Below, piece by piece: positions 7,837 to 16,676 of a DNA stretch of 63,415 nucleotides (position 1 is its first letter; the number at the start of each line of letters is the position of its first letter). Position numbers and translations under genes: made by a program. This stretch comes from Candidatus Ozemobacteraceae bacterium (GTDB lineage: Bacteria; Muiribacteriota; Ozemobacteria; Ozemobacterales; Ozemobacteraceae), in the NCBI GenBank assembly GCA_035373905.1, contig DAOSOK010000034.1, forward strand, positions 1 to 63,415. Reading direction: 5' to 3'. Under the pieces are notes generated by a model. It was not told the DNA's origin. It was given only the letters and a program-made list of their open reading frames with translations, and did no database searches.

Positions 7837-9465
7837 ATGAAAAGGCTGGGATTGGGGCTCATGCTGGCGTGGCTGTCGGCAGCGGCGCCCGGCGTCGCGC
7901 TCACGCTCGACACGCTGCCCAACTACCAGGATGCCGGGATGCGCCTGTACGTCAGCGGCACGCAGAAACTTCAGGAGCGTGACTACGTCGGTGCCGCCGA
8001 TGACCTGCGCCAGGCCGTGCGCGCCCGCCCCGACATGGCCGAAGCGTTCCACAACCTCGGCTTCGCGCTCGAGAAGACCGGCGACATGAAAACCGCCGCC
8101 GCCGCCTACGAACGGGCGCTGGCGCTCAATCCGAACTACGCCTCGGCCCTGAACAACCTCGGCTTCCTGCTCGCGACGCTCGAAGCCGACGCCCAGCGCG
8201 CCATTCAGCTGTGCCAACGGGCCGTCGAACTCGAGCCCGACTCGGCGAACTTCCGCGACTCGCTCGGATGGGCCTGTTACAAAGCCGGCCGCCACGACGA
8301 GGCGATCAGGCACTTTCAGGCCGCTATCCGCATCGACGGGAACTTCTTCAAGTCCTATTTCAATCTCGGCCTGTGCGAATTCACCCGGAAAAACTATGCC
8401 GAGGCCGGCCGCAACTTCATCGCGGCCCTGAAGCTCAACCCCGGTTACATCCGGGCCTACCTCCCGCTCGCCGAGTGCTACGAACGAACCGGACAGAACA
8501 ACAAGGCGATCAACGTCTACCAGCAGGCGCTCACCAAGACTCCCGACGGCTCTCCCGTGAAACGGCACGTCGAGCGCAAGCTCAAGCAGCTCAACAACAA
8601 TAGCAGATCCTATTATTTCGCGAACGTCAAGTCGATCCAGGGAAGTTCGAAGCTGAACGAGTTTCTGCGGCGCAAGGGAAAAGGCGGCCGGCTCGGCGAT
8701 TACGACGCGAAAACCGAAGCGATGGAGTCCTCGACGTCGTTCACGCCGGTCAGCGCAACCCCCGGTGCCGACACCCTGGCTGCCTTGCCCAGAGGTTCGG
8801 AGGTCGATTTCGGGACTTCCGCCATGGCATCCCGGGCCCCCGCGGTCCAGCGGGCCGCTCCTGCGCCGTCTTTCCGACAGAGCGCCCCGATGAGAACCGC
8901 AGAGTTGTCCGTGAACCAGGAACGCTCGCTCGAAAAGCGATACGCCCTGTGCCAGTCGTATCTCGACCGCGGCCTGATCAACGAAGCCGCGGCCGAACTC
9001 GAAAAAATCGTTTCCGTCGCCGGCGACTCCGGCATCGGTCGCCAGGCGCGAAGTCTGCTTCTGAAAGCGCGGAAGGAACTCGATGAGAAGAATCTCGAGT
9101 CCGCCCGGACCCACCTCGACATGGGGAAGGATTTCTTCCGTGCCGGGAAATACGACATGGCAGAGAGCGAGTTTCGTAAGACTCTCGAACTCCATCCCGA
9201 AAACGCCGAGGCGATCAAGGACCTCGCCCTCCTTCATTACAACCAGGGCCGCCTGAGGGACGCCTACGAGGAGTGCAAGCGGGCGATCGCTCTCGACCGC
9301 GGCCTGAAGGAAGCTTACATCGTGCTTGGTTCCCTGTATTCGAAGAAGGGGCGCGTCGACGATGCGGTCAGAACGCTGAAGCGCGTTCGCGAGGTTTCGA
9401 TGAAGCGCGATGCCGTCGACGATCTCGCCGAGCGGATGATCGCCTCGCTGACGGCCGGTTCCTGA
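7837..9465 (+). CDS. Periplasmic/secreted TPR-repeat protein
   Basis: A 542-residue protein with a signal peptide (MKRLGLGLMLAWLSAAAPGV, cleavage after ALA-like sequence near residue 22). About six TPR units cover residues 35-245, with textbook repeats such as AEAFHNLGFALEKTGDMKTAAAAYERALALNPNYA in outline. A 130-residue linker rich in Ser, Ala and Pro follows, then further TPRs at about 360-535. The first block resembles PilF/NlpI-type tandem TPRs that bind envelope partners. ATG 7837 is preceded by GGGAGG. pgeF begins 2 bases after its stop, so the genes are translationally coupled, and pdxJ may follow in the same mRNA. The partner is unknown. Confidence 0.88.
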   Translation: MKRLGLGLMLAWLSAAAPGVALTLDTLPNYQDAGMRLYVSGTQKLQERDYVGAADDLRQAVRARPDMAEAFHNLGFALEKTGDMKTAAAAYERALALNPNYASALNNLGFLLATLEADAQRAIQLCQRAVELEPDSANFRDSLGWACYKAGRHDEAIRHFQAAIRIDGNFFKSYFNLGLCEFTRKNYAEAGRNFIAALKLNPGYIRAYLPLAECYERTGQNNKAINVYQQALTKTPDGSPVKRHVERKLKQLNNNSRSYYFANVKSIQGSSKLNEFLRRKGKGGRLGDYDAKTEAMESSTSFTPVSATPGADTLAALPRGSEVDFGTSAMASRAPAVQRAAPAPSFRQSAPMRTAELSVNQERSLEKRYALCQSYLDRGLINEAAAELEKIVSVAGDSGIGRQARSLLLKARKELDEKNLESARTHLDMGKDFFRAGKYDMAESEFRKTLELHPENAEAIKDLALLHYNQGRLRDAYEECKRAIALDRGLKEAYIVLGSLYSKKGRVDDAVRTLKRVREVSMKRDAVDDLAERMIASLTAGS

Positions 9466-9467
9466 CC

Positions 9468-10172
9468 ATGCACCTCATCGAGGACGGCGGCGTTCTTGCC
9501 GCTTTCTCCGAGCGTTCCGACGGAGACCTGGGGTTTTACCGGCAGGCTCCCGATGTCGCGGAAAAGGCCTGGCAGGCGCTTCCGGTCGTTCGCGACCGCG
9601 GTCTGTCCGCTCCGTTCTGGGCGACACAGGTTCATGGAACGTCCGTTCACGGCGTGGGCGCCGGGGCGATGCCGGGAAACCAGGGCGACGGGGACGCTCT
9701 CATGACCGCCGAACGCGGGGTTGCAATCGGCGTGTTCACGGCCGACTGCCTCCCCGTGCTGATCTGGAGCGATAAAGCCGTGGCGGCCGTTCACGCGGGC
9801 TGGAAAGGCGCGCGCAGCGACATCGTGGGGCATACGATCGACCTGCTTGCCGAGCGGTTCGGCGTGGCTCCCGCATCGTTGCATGTCGCGATGGGCCCCT
9901 GCATCGGCAATTGCTGTCTCGAACTCGGCGACGAGGTTCCGCCGTCGTTTCGAGAGGCGGATGAGGGCTATCTGGGTTTCTTCACTCGCGGAGTCAGGTG
10001 GCATCTGGATCTGCGCGGGTTGAACGTGGCCCAGTGCCTGCGCCGGGGCGTGTCCCTTGGCCGGATCAGGCATGTGAACGACTGCACGCTGTGTCTGCCG
10101 GGAACGTATTTTTCCTATCGCGGTCAGAAGGGCCGCCAGGGGAGCCTCTTCTCGTTCGTGATGCGTTCGTAG
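9468..10172 (+). CDS. pgeF: Peptidoglycan editing factor PgeF / YfiH-family (multicopper polyphenol oxidase-like) protein
   Basis: A 234-residue single-domain protein of the YfiH/DUF152 family. E. coli PgeF hydrolyses the non-canonical L-Ser-containing peptidoglycan precursor formed when MurC misincorporates Ser; other members were described as laccases or purine nucleoside phosphorylases. Conserved segments: ATQVHG, FTADCLPVLIW (Asp-Cys zinc ligands), AAVHAGWKGA (His), and GPCIGNCCLELGDEV. The length is typical. ATG 9468 lies 2 bases after the preceding stop. The SD is weak, consistent with coupled translation. Confidence 0.92.
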   Translation: MHLIEDGGVLAAFSERSDGDLGFYRQAPDVAEKAWQALPVVRDRGLSAPFWATQVHGTSVHGVGAGAMPGNQGDGDALMTAERGVAIGVFTADCLPVLIWSDKAVAAVHAGWKGARSDIVGHTIDLLAERFGVAPASLHVAMGPCIGNCCLELGDEVPPSFREADEGYLGFFTRGVRWHLDLRGLNVAQCLRRGVSLGRIRHVNDCTLCLPGTYFSYRGQKGRQGSLFSFVMRS

Positions 10173-10213
10173 GAAGAAGCGATAACGATCAGAACCATGT
10201 CCGGAGGAATGCG

Positions 10214-10951
10214 ATGATAAAGCTTGGAGTCAATATCGATCACGTTGCCACCATCCGCCAGGCGCGGCTGGGGCGTGAACCCGACCCCGTCGGGGCTGCT
10301 GCCCTTGCCGAACTGGCGGGCGCGGACGGCATTACGGTTCATCTGCGCGAAGATCGGCGCCACATCCAGGACCGGGACGCGAAAATTCTTCGCCAGACCG
10401 TCCGGACGCGACTCAACCTCGAGATGGCCGTGAACGAGGAGATCGTCAGGTTTGCGACGGAACTCAAGCCCGACATGGCGACGCTCGTTCCCGAACGGCG
10501 ACTGGAAGTGACGACCGAAGGCGGCCTCGACGTGGCCGGACACTTCGACCTCGTGAAATCCGCCGTCGAGCGGCTACAGAAAGTCGGCATCACCGTGAGC
10601 CTGTTCGTCGATCCGAACGAGGCGCAGGTCGAGGCGTCGGCGAAAACCGGGGCGACGTTTGTCGAACTCCATACCGGGCGATATGCGGATGCGATGAGCG
10701 AAGCCGAACACGAGGGCGAACGACAGAAGCTGTACGACATGGCGGCACGGGCGAAAAAGCTTGGGCTTCGCGTCAACGCCGGTCACGGCATCACCTACTG
10801 GAACGTTCATGACCTAGTAGGCATGCCGGGACTCGAGGAGTTCAACATCGGTCACAGCATCATTTCCCGCGCCGTTCTCGTCGGTCTCGGGAGGGCCGTT
10901 TCCGACATGAAGCATGCGATTCGCGAGGCGGAGCTTCCTGACCGGACTTGA
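10214..10951 (+). CDS. pdxJ: Pyridoxine 5'-phosphate synthase
   Basis: A 245-residue enzyme that condenses 3-amino-2-oxopropyl phosphate with 1-deoxyxylulose 5-phosphate in DXP-dependent vitamin B6 synthesis. It begins with the invariant LGVNIDHVATIRQAR and contains ADGITVHLREDRRHI, the catalytic Glu/His region LNLEMAVNEEI, FVELHTGRYA, and C-terminal GHGITYWN and FNIGHSIISRAVLVGL. These are full family motifs and full length. GGAGG lies 7 bases before ATG 10214. It follows pgeF with 41 bases between. PLP synthesis by PdxJ implies the DXP route, since the PdxS/T route would not need it. Confidence 0.98.
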   Translation: MIKLGVNIDHVATIRQARLGREPDPVGAAALAELAGADGITVHLREDRRHIQDRDAKILRQTVRTRLNLEMAVNEEIVRFATELKPDMATLVPERRLEVTTEGGLDVAGHFDLVKSAVERLQKVGITVSLFVDPNEAQVEASAKTGATFVELHTGRYADAMSEAEHEGERQKLYDMAARAKKLGLRVNAGHGITYWNVHDLVGMPGLEEFNIGHSIISRAVLVGLGRAVSDMKHAIREAELPDRT

Positions 10952-11056
10952 CGCCGCCCCCGTTCATTTTGTGCGGAAACTGTTAATTCTTCGTCCCCGG
11001 CTGCCGATGAATCATCCGTAGTATTTGCCAAGCTGTGCAGGAAAAAGGAGAACCCT

Positions 11057-13012
11057 ATGCTGAGAACGGTGATGTCAGCACGATACAGACGGAGCTTCAT
11101 GGCCGGCGTCATGCTGATGATGATGTTCACCCTGTTTGGGTGCACCACCGGCGTCAAGAAGGATCCGGGACTCACCGATTACGAGGCCCCGACGATTCCT
11201 CAGAACGTCGTTGGAATCGGCAAGGAAAAGGCCGTTTTGCTCACCTGGAGCTCGAACACCGAAGCTGATCTGGTCGGATACCAGATTTATCGGTCGACGA
11301 ACTCGGGCGGGCCGTTCACATTCATTGCCACGGTCGGAAAACTCGCGGCACCGACGTATCTGGACAACGACAACCAGAACGGCCTGGTGAACGACCAGTA
11401 TTACTATTACAAGATTTCCGCGTTCGACACGCAGGGCAAGGAGTCCGACCTGTCGAAGACCAACGCCATTCAGGCCCGTGCCGGTCTTCCCGTCGAGGAA
11501 CGGCCGCCCCGCGTGGTCAACATCAAGGTTCGTTCCAGCCGTGACAGCGTCTACATCGCCTGGGACAAGGTGACCGGCGCCCGGATCAAGGGCTACAATA
11601 TCTATCGCGGCCTCTCGACCAGCGCGGGCGGCGTGCAGTGGGTATCGTCGGTTCCCCAGGACACTCCCGGCTTCATCGACACCTCGGTTGTGAAAACGTC
11701 CGCCGAACAGTACACGTACGTGATCCGCTCGTTCAACGAGCAGTATACCGAAAGCGAAAACTCGGATCCGGTCCAGGTCACCTTGCGCTCGGGCGACGAC
11801 ACGATTCCCCAGGCGCCTTACGACGTGGCTGTCAGCAATGACACCGACCCGGTGATCTCGTTCCACAAGCCGATGTTCAACCAGAACGGCACCCCGATTT
11901 TCGAAGGGAACAACCCGACGCTCGACATGGACGCCTACCTCATCTTCCGGGCGAACCAGAACGACCGCCTTTTCTCGCTGATCGGCATCGTCGAGGACAA
12001 CGGCTCGGCGAATCTGACACAGACCTTCAAGGACATCAACGGAACCCCCTACAATCTCTTCGCGGTTCGGGCGATCGACCGCAACGGCATGATCAGCGAC
12101 ATGAGCTCGATCGTGACCCAGTCTTCCGACGCCGACATTCCCGCGGTTCCGTCGGGAGTGAAAGCCTGGTCGTCGACCAGCACCGAGGCCGGCATCAAAC
12201 TGGCCTGGAGCGCCTCGAAAAATGCCGTGAGCTATAATATTTACTTCTCGACCGTCGCCGACGGTGGCTATACGCGCTTCGTGACGGGCCAGCCCCAGTG
12301 GACCGAGACTTCGGCCTACGTCATCAACACCTATCCGAGCAGTTTCATGCAGAATCCCGAGAAGAAGGGGCAGAAGCTCGAGTTCGGCGTCCCCTACTTC
12401 TTCAAGATCTCCGCGGTGAGCTCGTCCGGCAAGGAAAGCGAGTTGAGCAATTACGTGAAGGCGTATCCGGGCGGTCTGTGGGTCGGCCTCCTCGAGGGCG
12501 AGGACACGCTCTGGGAGTTCGATAACAACGGCACAGCCGGGACGATTGCCAATAGCTACCTTGTCTTCAACTCGAAGGATTACACCCATATCGATTACTA
12601 CTCGGGCGCCGGCGTGGCGCTTCTCCTGGCCGACACGGTCGGGACGCAGGGAAACGGCGACGAGTATATGTTCGGGAACACCAGCCTTTTCTCGACCCTG
12701 TATTACAAGTTGCCGTCTCCGACCAGCGGTTCCTATCGATATAACGTCTACGCCTATATCTATCCGCATACCACCGGCGGGAACTGGCGGATCCAGATCC
12801 GAGAGAACGGCGTTCTCACGACCTCGCTTCTCGAAAAGGACGTCAGCGGGTATTCTTCGATCAACAAGGGAAGAACCCAGATCGCCCTCGGGCAGATCAT
12901 CCTCAACTCCGGTGTCGAAGGGGTCGCCATCAGGATGACGGCGATCAATGCCGGCGCCGGCGGCGGCGCCAACCTGTTCTTCGACGGCCTGGTGTTCGTG
13001 CGCGTGCCCTGA
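11057..13012 (+). CDS. Lipoprotein with tandem fibronectin type III domains
   Basis: A 651-residue predicted lipoprotein with lipobox L-F-G-C (Cys29) after a hydrophobic stretch. At least four fibronectin-III-like beta-sandwich domains follow. Each is marked by xxLxWSxxxxAxxxGYxIYRSxxxGGxF at the start and YYYKISAxDxxGxESxLS at the end; examples begin near 45, 150, 255 and 360. The last 190 residues (from about GLWVGLLEG) form an all-beta domain without a recognised name, ending in NLFFDGLVFVRVP. It probably sits on the cell surface or in the outer membrane and binds polysaccharide or protein. The SD AAGGAG lies 7 bases before ATG 11057. It stands alone and is followed by a hairpin at 13037-13068. 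Confidence 0.88.
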   Translation: MLRTVMSARYRRSFMAGVMLMMMFTLFGCTTGVKKDPGLTDYEAPTIPQNVVGIGKEKAVLLTWSSNTEADLVGYQIYRSTNSGGPFTFIATVGKLAAPTYLDNDNQNGLVNDQYYYYKISAFDTQGKESDLSKTNAIQARAGLPVEERPPRVVNIKVRSSRDSVYIAWDKVTGARIKGYNIYRGLSTSAGGVQWVSSVPQDTPGFIDTSVVKTSAEQYTYVIRSFNEQYTESENSDPVQVTLRSGDDTIPQAPYDVAVSNDTDPVISFHKPMFNQNGTPIFEGNNPTLDMDAYLIFRANQNDRLFSLIGIVEDNGSANLTQTFKDINGTPYNLFAVRAIDRNGMISDMSSIVTQSSDADIPAVPSGVKAWSSTSTEAGIKLAWSASKNAVSYNIYFSTVADGGYTRFVTGQPQWTETSAYVINTYPSSFMQNPEKKGQKLEFGVPYFFKISAVSSSGKESELSNYVKAYPGGLWVGLLEGEDTLWEFDNNGTAGTIANSYLVFNSKDYTHIDYYSGAGVALLLADTVGTQGNGDEYMFGNTSLFSTLYYKLPSPTSGSYRYNVYAYIYPHTTGGNWRIQIRENGVLTTSLLEKDVSGYSSINKGRTQIALGQIILNSGVEGVAIRMTAINAGAGGGANLFFDGLVFVRVP

Positions 13013-13036
13013 CCTCGACGTTCGATCGCTCAACCA

Positions 13037-13068
13037 TCGCCCCGATCCGGTTCGCCGGACCGGGGCGA
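13037..13068 (+). terminator. Probable hairpin terminator after the fibronectin-III lipoprotein
   Basis: 14-bp stem with one A-C mismatch (TCGCCCCGATCCGG with CCGGACCGGGGCGA) and a 4-base TTCG loop. The downstream T run is poor (TTCTGTG), so it may work as a Rho-assisted or RNA-stabilising hairpin. Confidence 0.6.
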
Positions 13069-13097
13069 TTCTGTGCGTGCCGGGGAAGACAGGCGCA

Positions 13098-13126
13098 TTG
13101 CATTTGCCTGGAGGGGCGTGTATACT
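13098..13126 (+). promoter_or_regulatory. Sigma-70 promoter of the double-PpiC gene
   Basis: -35 TTGCAT (13098-13103), 17-base spacer, -10 TATACT (13121-13126), with a leader of about 27 bases before ATG 13160. Confidence 0.75.
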
Positions 13127-13159
13127 TTTCCGTCGTTCAAATTTTTTCGGGAGGCACTC

Positions 13160-14854
13160 ATGTCATCGCATGACAGGCGCTTCGGCGCCTTTGTTCTGTT
13201 TTTTGTCGCCCTGTTCGGATTCGCGGGATCTCTCGATGCCGCCGAACCCGGTTCCGTCGCTCCGGTCCCTGCGGCTGCCGCTCCTGCCGCCGGCGCGCCC
13301 GGCGATGTCCTCGCCACGATCGGCTCCTACACCATTACCCGCGAAGAATACAACCGCGAGTTCGAGCAGTTCATGAACTCCGTGAATCCGCAGGTCAAGG
13401 CCCATTTCGAAACCGCCGACGGACGCAAGCAGTTCCTCAAACAACTGGTCGAGATCACGCTCATCGAGCGAGAAGCCGAGAAACTCGGCATTGCCGATCG
13501 GCCCGAGTTGAAGGGGGACATCGAGGACGCCGCCGTCAACATGCTTTCCCAGTATTACATCCGCGGACTTCTCGATAAAATCGATGTTCCGGCCGCCGAT
13601 ATCGAAAAGTTTTACAAAGAACACAAGGATCAGTTCGTCGATCCGACCAAGTTCCATCTGCACCAGATCAGCGTCGCTGATGAAGCGGCTGCGAAGAAGC
13701 TGAAAGGCGACATCGACGGCGGCAAGTCGTTCGCCGACATCGCGAAGGCTTCCTCCACCGATGCCTCCAAGGACAGCGGCGGCGATCGCGGCTTCATCAC
13801 CCTCGGTGAGGTTTCCCCCGTCATCGCCCAGTCTCTCGCGACGATGAAGGAAAACCAGCTTTCCGACCCCGTCCGGGGTGACGACGGCAACTGGCTCCTC
13901 GTGAAGTATTCGGAGAAGCAGGACGGCCAGGCCAGGCCGCTGAGCGATGTCTCGAGCCAGATCAAGCGCGAACTCACCGATTCCAAAAGACGTGAAACCT
14001 ACGAGGCCCGCCTCGGAGAAATGGAAAAGGAATTCAAGCTTGTCGTGGCATCCGATGGCGTGGCGGTCCTTCGTCAGGATGAAATGAAGCCGGCCGACCT
14101 CGAGAAGACCCTTTGCACGATCGGCGACGAGGCGATCAAGGTTTCCGCGATAGCTCCCGATCTCGAGCGCATTCCGCCGTTCATCCGCCCCCAACTTCTT
14201 GAGGGGGACGGGCTCAACGATTTCGTCAAGCAGTTCTGCTACCGTGAACTCGTGAAACGGTACGTCCAGAAAAACCGTGCCGAGCTTGAAAAACAGTATC
14301 CCGAAGCCATTCGGAACGCGAAGCGCCGTGTCTCTCTCGATGCGCTCCTGAAAGATCAGGTTGCCGGCAAGATCAGCGTTACCGATGACGAGGTCAAGGG
14401 CTTCTACGAGAAGAACCTCGCGCAGTTCTCAACGCCCGAGCAGTCCCGCGCCCACCACATCCTCGTCGATGCCGAGGAGAAGGCCAAAAACATCATCGAT
14501 CAGCTTGCGAAGGGCGCAAAGTTCGAAGACATCGCCGGCGCCGAGTCAAAATGCCCGTCTGGCAAGGAAGGCGGAGACCTCGGCTTTTTCGGCAAGGGCC
14601 AGATGGTCCCCGAGTTTGACGAGGCCGTGAACAAGGCCGAAATCGGCAAGATCGTCGGGCCGGTCAAGACCCAGTTCGGCTGGCACGTCATCCGCGTCGA
14701 CGAGCGACGCCCTGCCGGCTCCCGCCCCCTCGAGGAAGTGAAAGAGCAGATCCGTAACCAGTTGCTTCCCGAAAAGCAGAAGACGGCCCTCGAGCAGTAT
14801 GTCGCCGACCTGAAAAAGGCGCATCCCATCCAGGAATTCGCCGACAAGCTGTAA
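13160..14854 (+). CDS. Exported peptidyl-prolyl cis-trans isomerase with two parvulin (PpiC) domains, SurA/PrsA-like
   Basis: A 564-residue chaperone-type isomerase for envelope proteins. It has a signal peptide (FGAFVLFFVALFGFAGSLDA). A SurA_N-like helical region (about 45-150) begins TIGSYTITREEYNREFEQF. A first PpiC domain (about 170-270; LHQISVADEA...GGDRGFI) is shorter at its key positions, and a second helical insertion follows. The second PpiC domain (about 430-530) is well kept: RAHHILVD, GGDLGFFGKGQMVPEFDEAV and TQFGWHVIRVDER. The second domain is probably the active isomerase. GGGAGG lies 7 bases before ATG 13160. It is transcribed from its own promoter; rny follows after 157 bases without an evident terminator. 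Confidence 0.92.
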   Translation: MSSHDRRFGAFVLFFVALFGFAGSLDAAEPGSVAPVPAAAAPAAGAPGDVLATIGSYTITREEYNREFEQFMNSVNPQVKAHFETADGRKQFLKQLVEITLIEREAEKLGIADRPELKGDIEDAAVNMLSQYYIRGLLDKIDVPAADIEKFYKEHKDQFVDPTKFHLHQISVADEAAAKKLKGDIDGGKSFADIAKASSTDASKDSGGDRGFITLGEVSPVIAQSLATMKENQLSDPVRGDDGNWLLVKYSEKQDGQARPLSDVSSQIKRELTDSKRRETYEARLGEMEKEFKLVVASDGVAVLRQDEMKPADLEKTLCTIGDEAIKVSAIAPDLERIPPFIRPQLLEGDGLNDFVKQFCYRELVKRYVQKNRAELEKQYPEAIRNAKRRVSLDALLKDQVAGKISVTDDEVKGFYEKNLAQFSTPEQSRAHHILVDAEEKAKNIIDQLAKGAKFEDIAGAESKCPSGKEGGDLGFFGKGQMVPEFDEAVNKAEIGKIVGPVKTQFGWHVIRVDERRPAGSRPLEEVKEQIRNQLLPEKQKTALEQYVADLKKAHPIQEFADKL

Positions 14855-15011
14855 TTCACACCGTGCAGTCCGATCCTGCGGGGAGCCGGATTGTTCAAGA
14901 AACAAAACCGTACACGGCTGAAATCGAATGATTGATCAGATCGCAAGGAGCGGGTTGAAACTGTCGCCCGCTTCAACAACCAAAGATTCAGGAGGTTCTC
15001 GAAGACCTGCC

Positions 15012-16562
15012 ATGTCAAATGCCATAACGTATGTCATCTTGACGGTGGTGGCGGGCTTCGTGGGATATCTCATTTCCGGCATGATGCGCCGCCGCCAGGA
15101 CGAAGATCTTCTGGCGAAAGCGCAGGCGGACGGAAAGAAGATTCTCGACGACGCCAAGATCGCCGCGCAGACCGAACTCGAACAGGCTCAGAAACGGGCC
15201 AGGGAAATCAAAGAAAAGGAGCTTCTTCTCCGGAAAAACACCGAAAAGGAAGCGAAAAAGCGCAAGCACGAGCTCGACAAGATCGAGGCCCAGCTTCTCG
15301 GCAAGATGGAGAAGGTCGACGCCAAGGCCGATCTGCTCGAGAAGCGCAGCGACGAGTTCCGACAGCGGGAACAGGCGCTCGAAATCCAGCGCCAGGAGAT
15401 CGACAAGCTGCTCGAGGCCCAGCGCCGCGAACTCGAGCGGGTCGCAGGGCTCAGCCCCGAGCAGGCGCGCGAGCAGTTGCTGAAGAAGGTCGAGGAAGAC
15501 CTGCAATACGACATCGCCGTCAAGATCAAGGATGCCGAACAACGGATCAAGGAAACGGCCGACAAGAAGTCTCGTGAAGTTATAGCCACTGCTATACAGC
15601 GGTGCGCGACCGACCATACCGTTGACCCGATCGTCTCGGTCGTCGAGCTGCCGAGCGAAGAGATGAAAGGCCGCATCATCGGCCGCGAAGGCCGCAACAT
15701 CCGCACCTTCGAGAACATCACCGGTGTCGACGTCATCATCGACGACACCCCCGAAGCCGTCGTCCTCTCGGGCTTCGACCCGATCAAGCGGGAAACGGCG
15801 CGCGTCACTCTCGAGATGCTCACGCTCGACGGCCGCATCCATCCGGCGAAGATCGAGGAGATGTACGAGAAGGCGAAGAAGGAGATCCAGCTCCGGATCA
15901 AGGAAGCCGGTGAGCAGGCGATGCTCGCGCTCGGCATTCCCGCCCTGCATCCCGAGTTGGTCGAGATCGTCGGCCGCCTGAACTACCGCACCTCGTACGG
16001 CCAGAACGTGCTTCAGCATTCGATCGAAGTGGCGCACCTGGCCAGCAACCTGGCCGCCGAGATCGGCGCGAACATCCCGCTCGCGAAGCGCGCCGGCCTG
16101 CTCCACGACATCGGCAAGGTCATCGAGAGCGACGAGGGAAACCACGCCTCGCTCGGAGCCGACTTCGCGCGCAAATTCCAGGAGTCGCCCAAAGTCGTCA
16201 ATGCGATCGGCGCGCACCACGAGGACCAGCCGTTCGAGTCCGTCGAGGCCGTTCTCGTCGCCGCCGCCGACGCCATCTCGGCCTCCCGCCGCGGCGCCCG
16301 GAACGAGTCGCTCGATGCCTACGTCAAGCGGCTCGAGAACCTCGAGGCGATCGCAAAGGGCTTCGACGGCGTCAGCTCGGCATACGCCATCCAGGCCGGC
16401 CGCGAAATCCGCATCATCGTCAACCCCGAGCGGGTCGACGACGGTGCGGCGCCCAAACTGTGCCGGGACATCACGAAGAAGATCGAGAGCGATCTCGAAT
16501 ATCCCGGACAGGTCAAAGTGGTCCTCATCCGCGAGGTGCGCACCGTGGAAGTCGCGCACTGA
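15012..16562 (+). CDS. rny: Ribonuclease Y
   Basis: A 516-residue membrane-anchored endoribonuclease that starts decay of many mRNAs. Order of parts: N-terminal transmembrane helix (about 4-24), a long charged coiled coil (about 30-190), a KH domain with the GxxG loop in MKGRIIGREGRNIRTFE, and an HD domain with LLHDIGK and IGAHHEDQP. Length and order match the family. ATG 15012 is the first in-frame start with a plausible transmembrane helix after it. AGGAGG is present but 16 bases upstream, farther than usual, so initiation may be weak. A strong terminator follows at 16582, separating rny from the usual partner gene ymdB. Confidence 0.98.
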   Translation: MSNAITYVILTVVAGFVGYLISGMMRRRQDEDLLAKAQADGKKILDDAKIAAQTELEQAQKRAREIKEKELLLRKNTEKEAKKRKHELDKIEAQLLGKMEKVDAKADLLEKRSDEFRQREQALEIQRQEIDKLLEAQRRELERVAGLSPEQAREQLLKKVEEDLQYDIAVKIKDAEQRIKETADKKSREVIATAIQRCATDHTVDPIVSVVELPSEEMKGRIIGREGRNIRTFENITGVDVIIDDTPEAVVLSGFDPIKRETARVTLEMLTLDGRIHPAKIEEMYEKAKKEIQLRIKEAGEQAMLALGIPALHPELVEIVGRLNYRTSYGQNVLQHSIEVAHLASNLAAEIGANIPLAKRAGLLHDIGKVIESDEGNHASLGADFARKFQESPKVVNAIGAHHEDQPFESVEAVLVAAADAISASRRGARNESLDAYVKRLENLEAIAKGFDGVSSAYAIQAGREIRIIVNPERVDDGAAPKLCRDITKKIESDLEYPGQVKVVLIREVRTVEVAH

Positions 16563-16581
16563 CGGGGATTGCGTCATCGTC

Positions 16582-16625
16582 CGGCGCCGGGAAGCGGAGA
16601 TCCGTTCCCCGGCGCCGTTTTCTTT
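16582..16625 (+). terminator. Rho-independent terminator after rny
   Basis: 10-bp perfect arm CGGCGCCGGG (16582-16591) with CCCGGCGCCG (16608-16617), then TTTTCTTT. Confidence 0.85.
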
Positions 16626-16676
16626 CGACGAGACTCGGCGTGGGCAGGCGGGCCGGAATGAGGGCGGTGAGGGTCG

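Noticed and set aside
9998..10213. Longer in-frame start for pdxJ inside pgeF
   Set aside because: Overlaps pgeF by more than 170 bases and adds nothing like PdxJ; ATG 10214 has GGAGG.
10952..11056. Promoter of the fibronectin-III lipoprotein (TAGTAT around 11021)
   Set aside because: The -10-like box lacks a matching -35, so no call was made.
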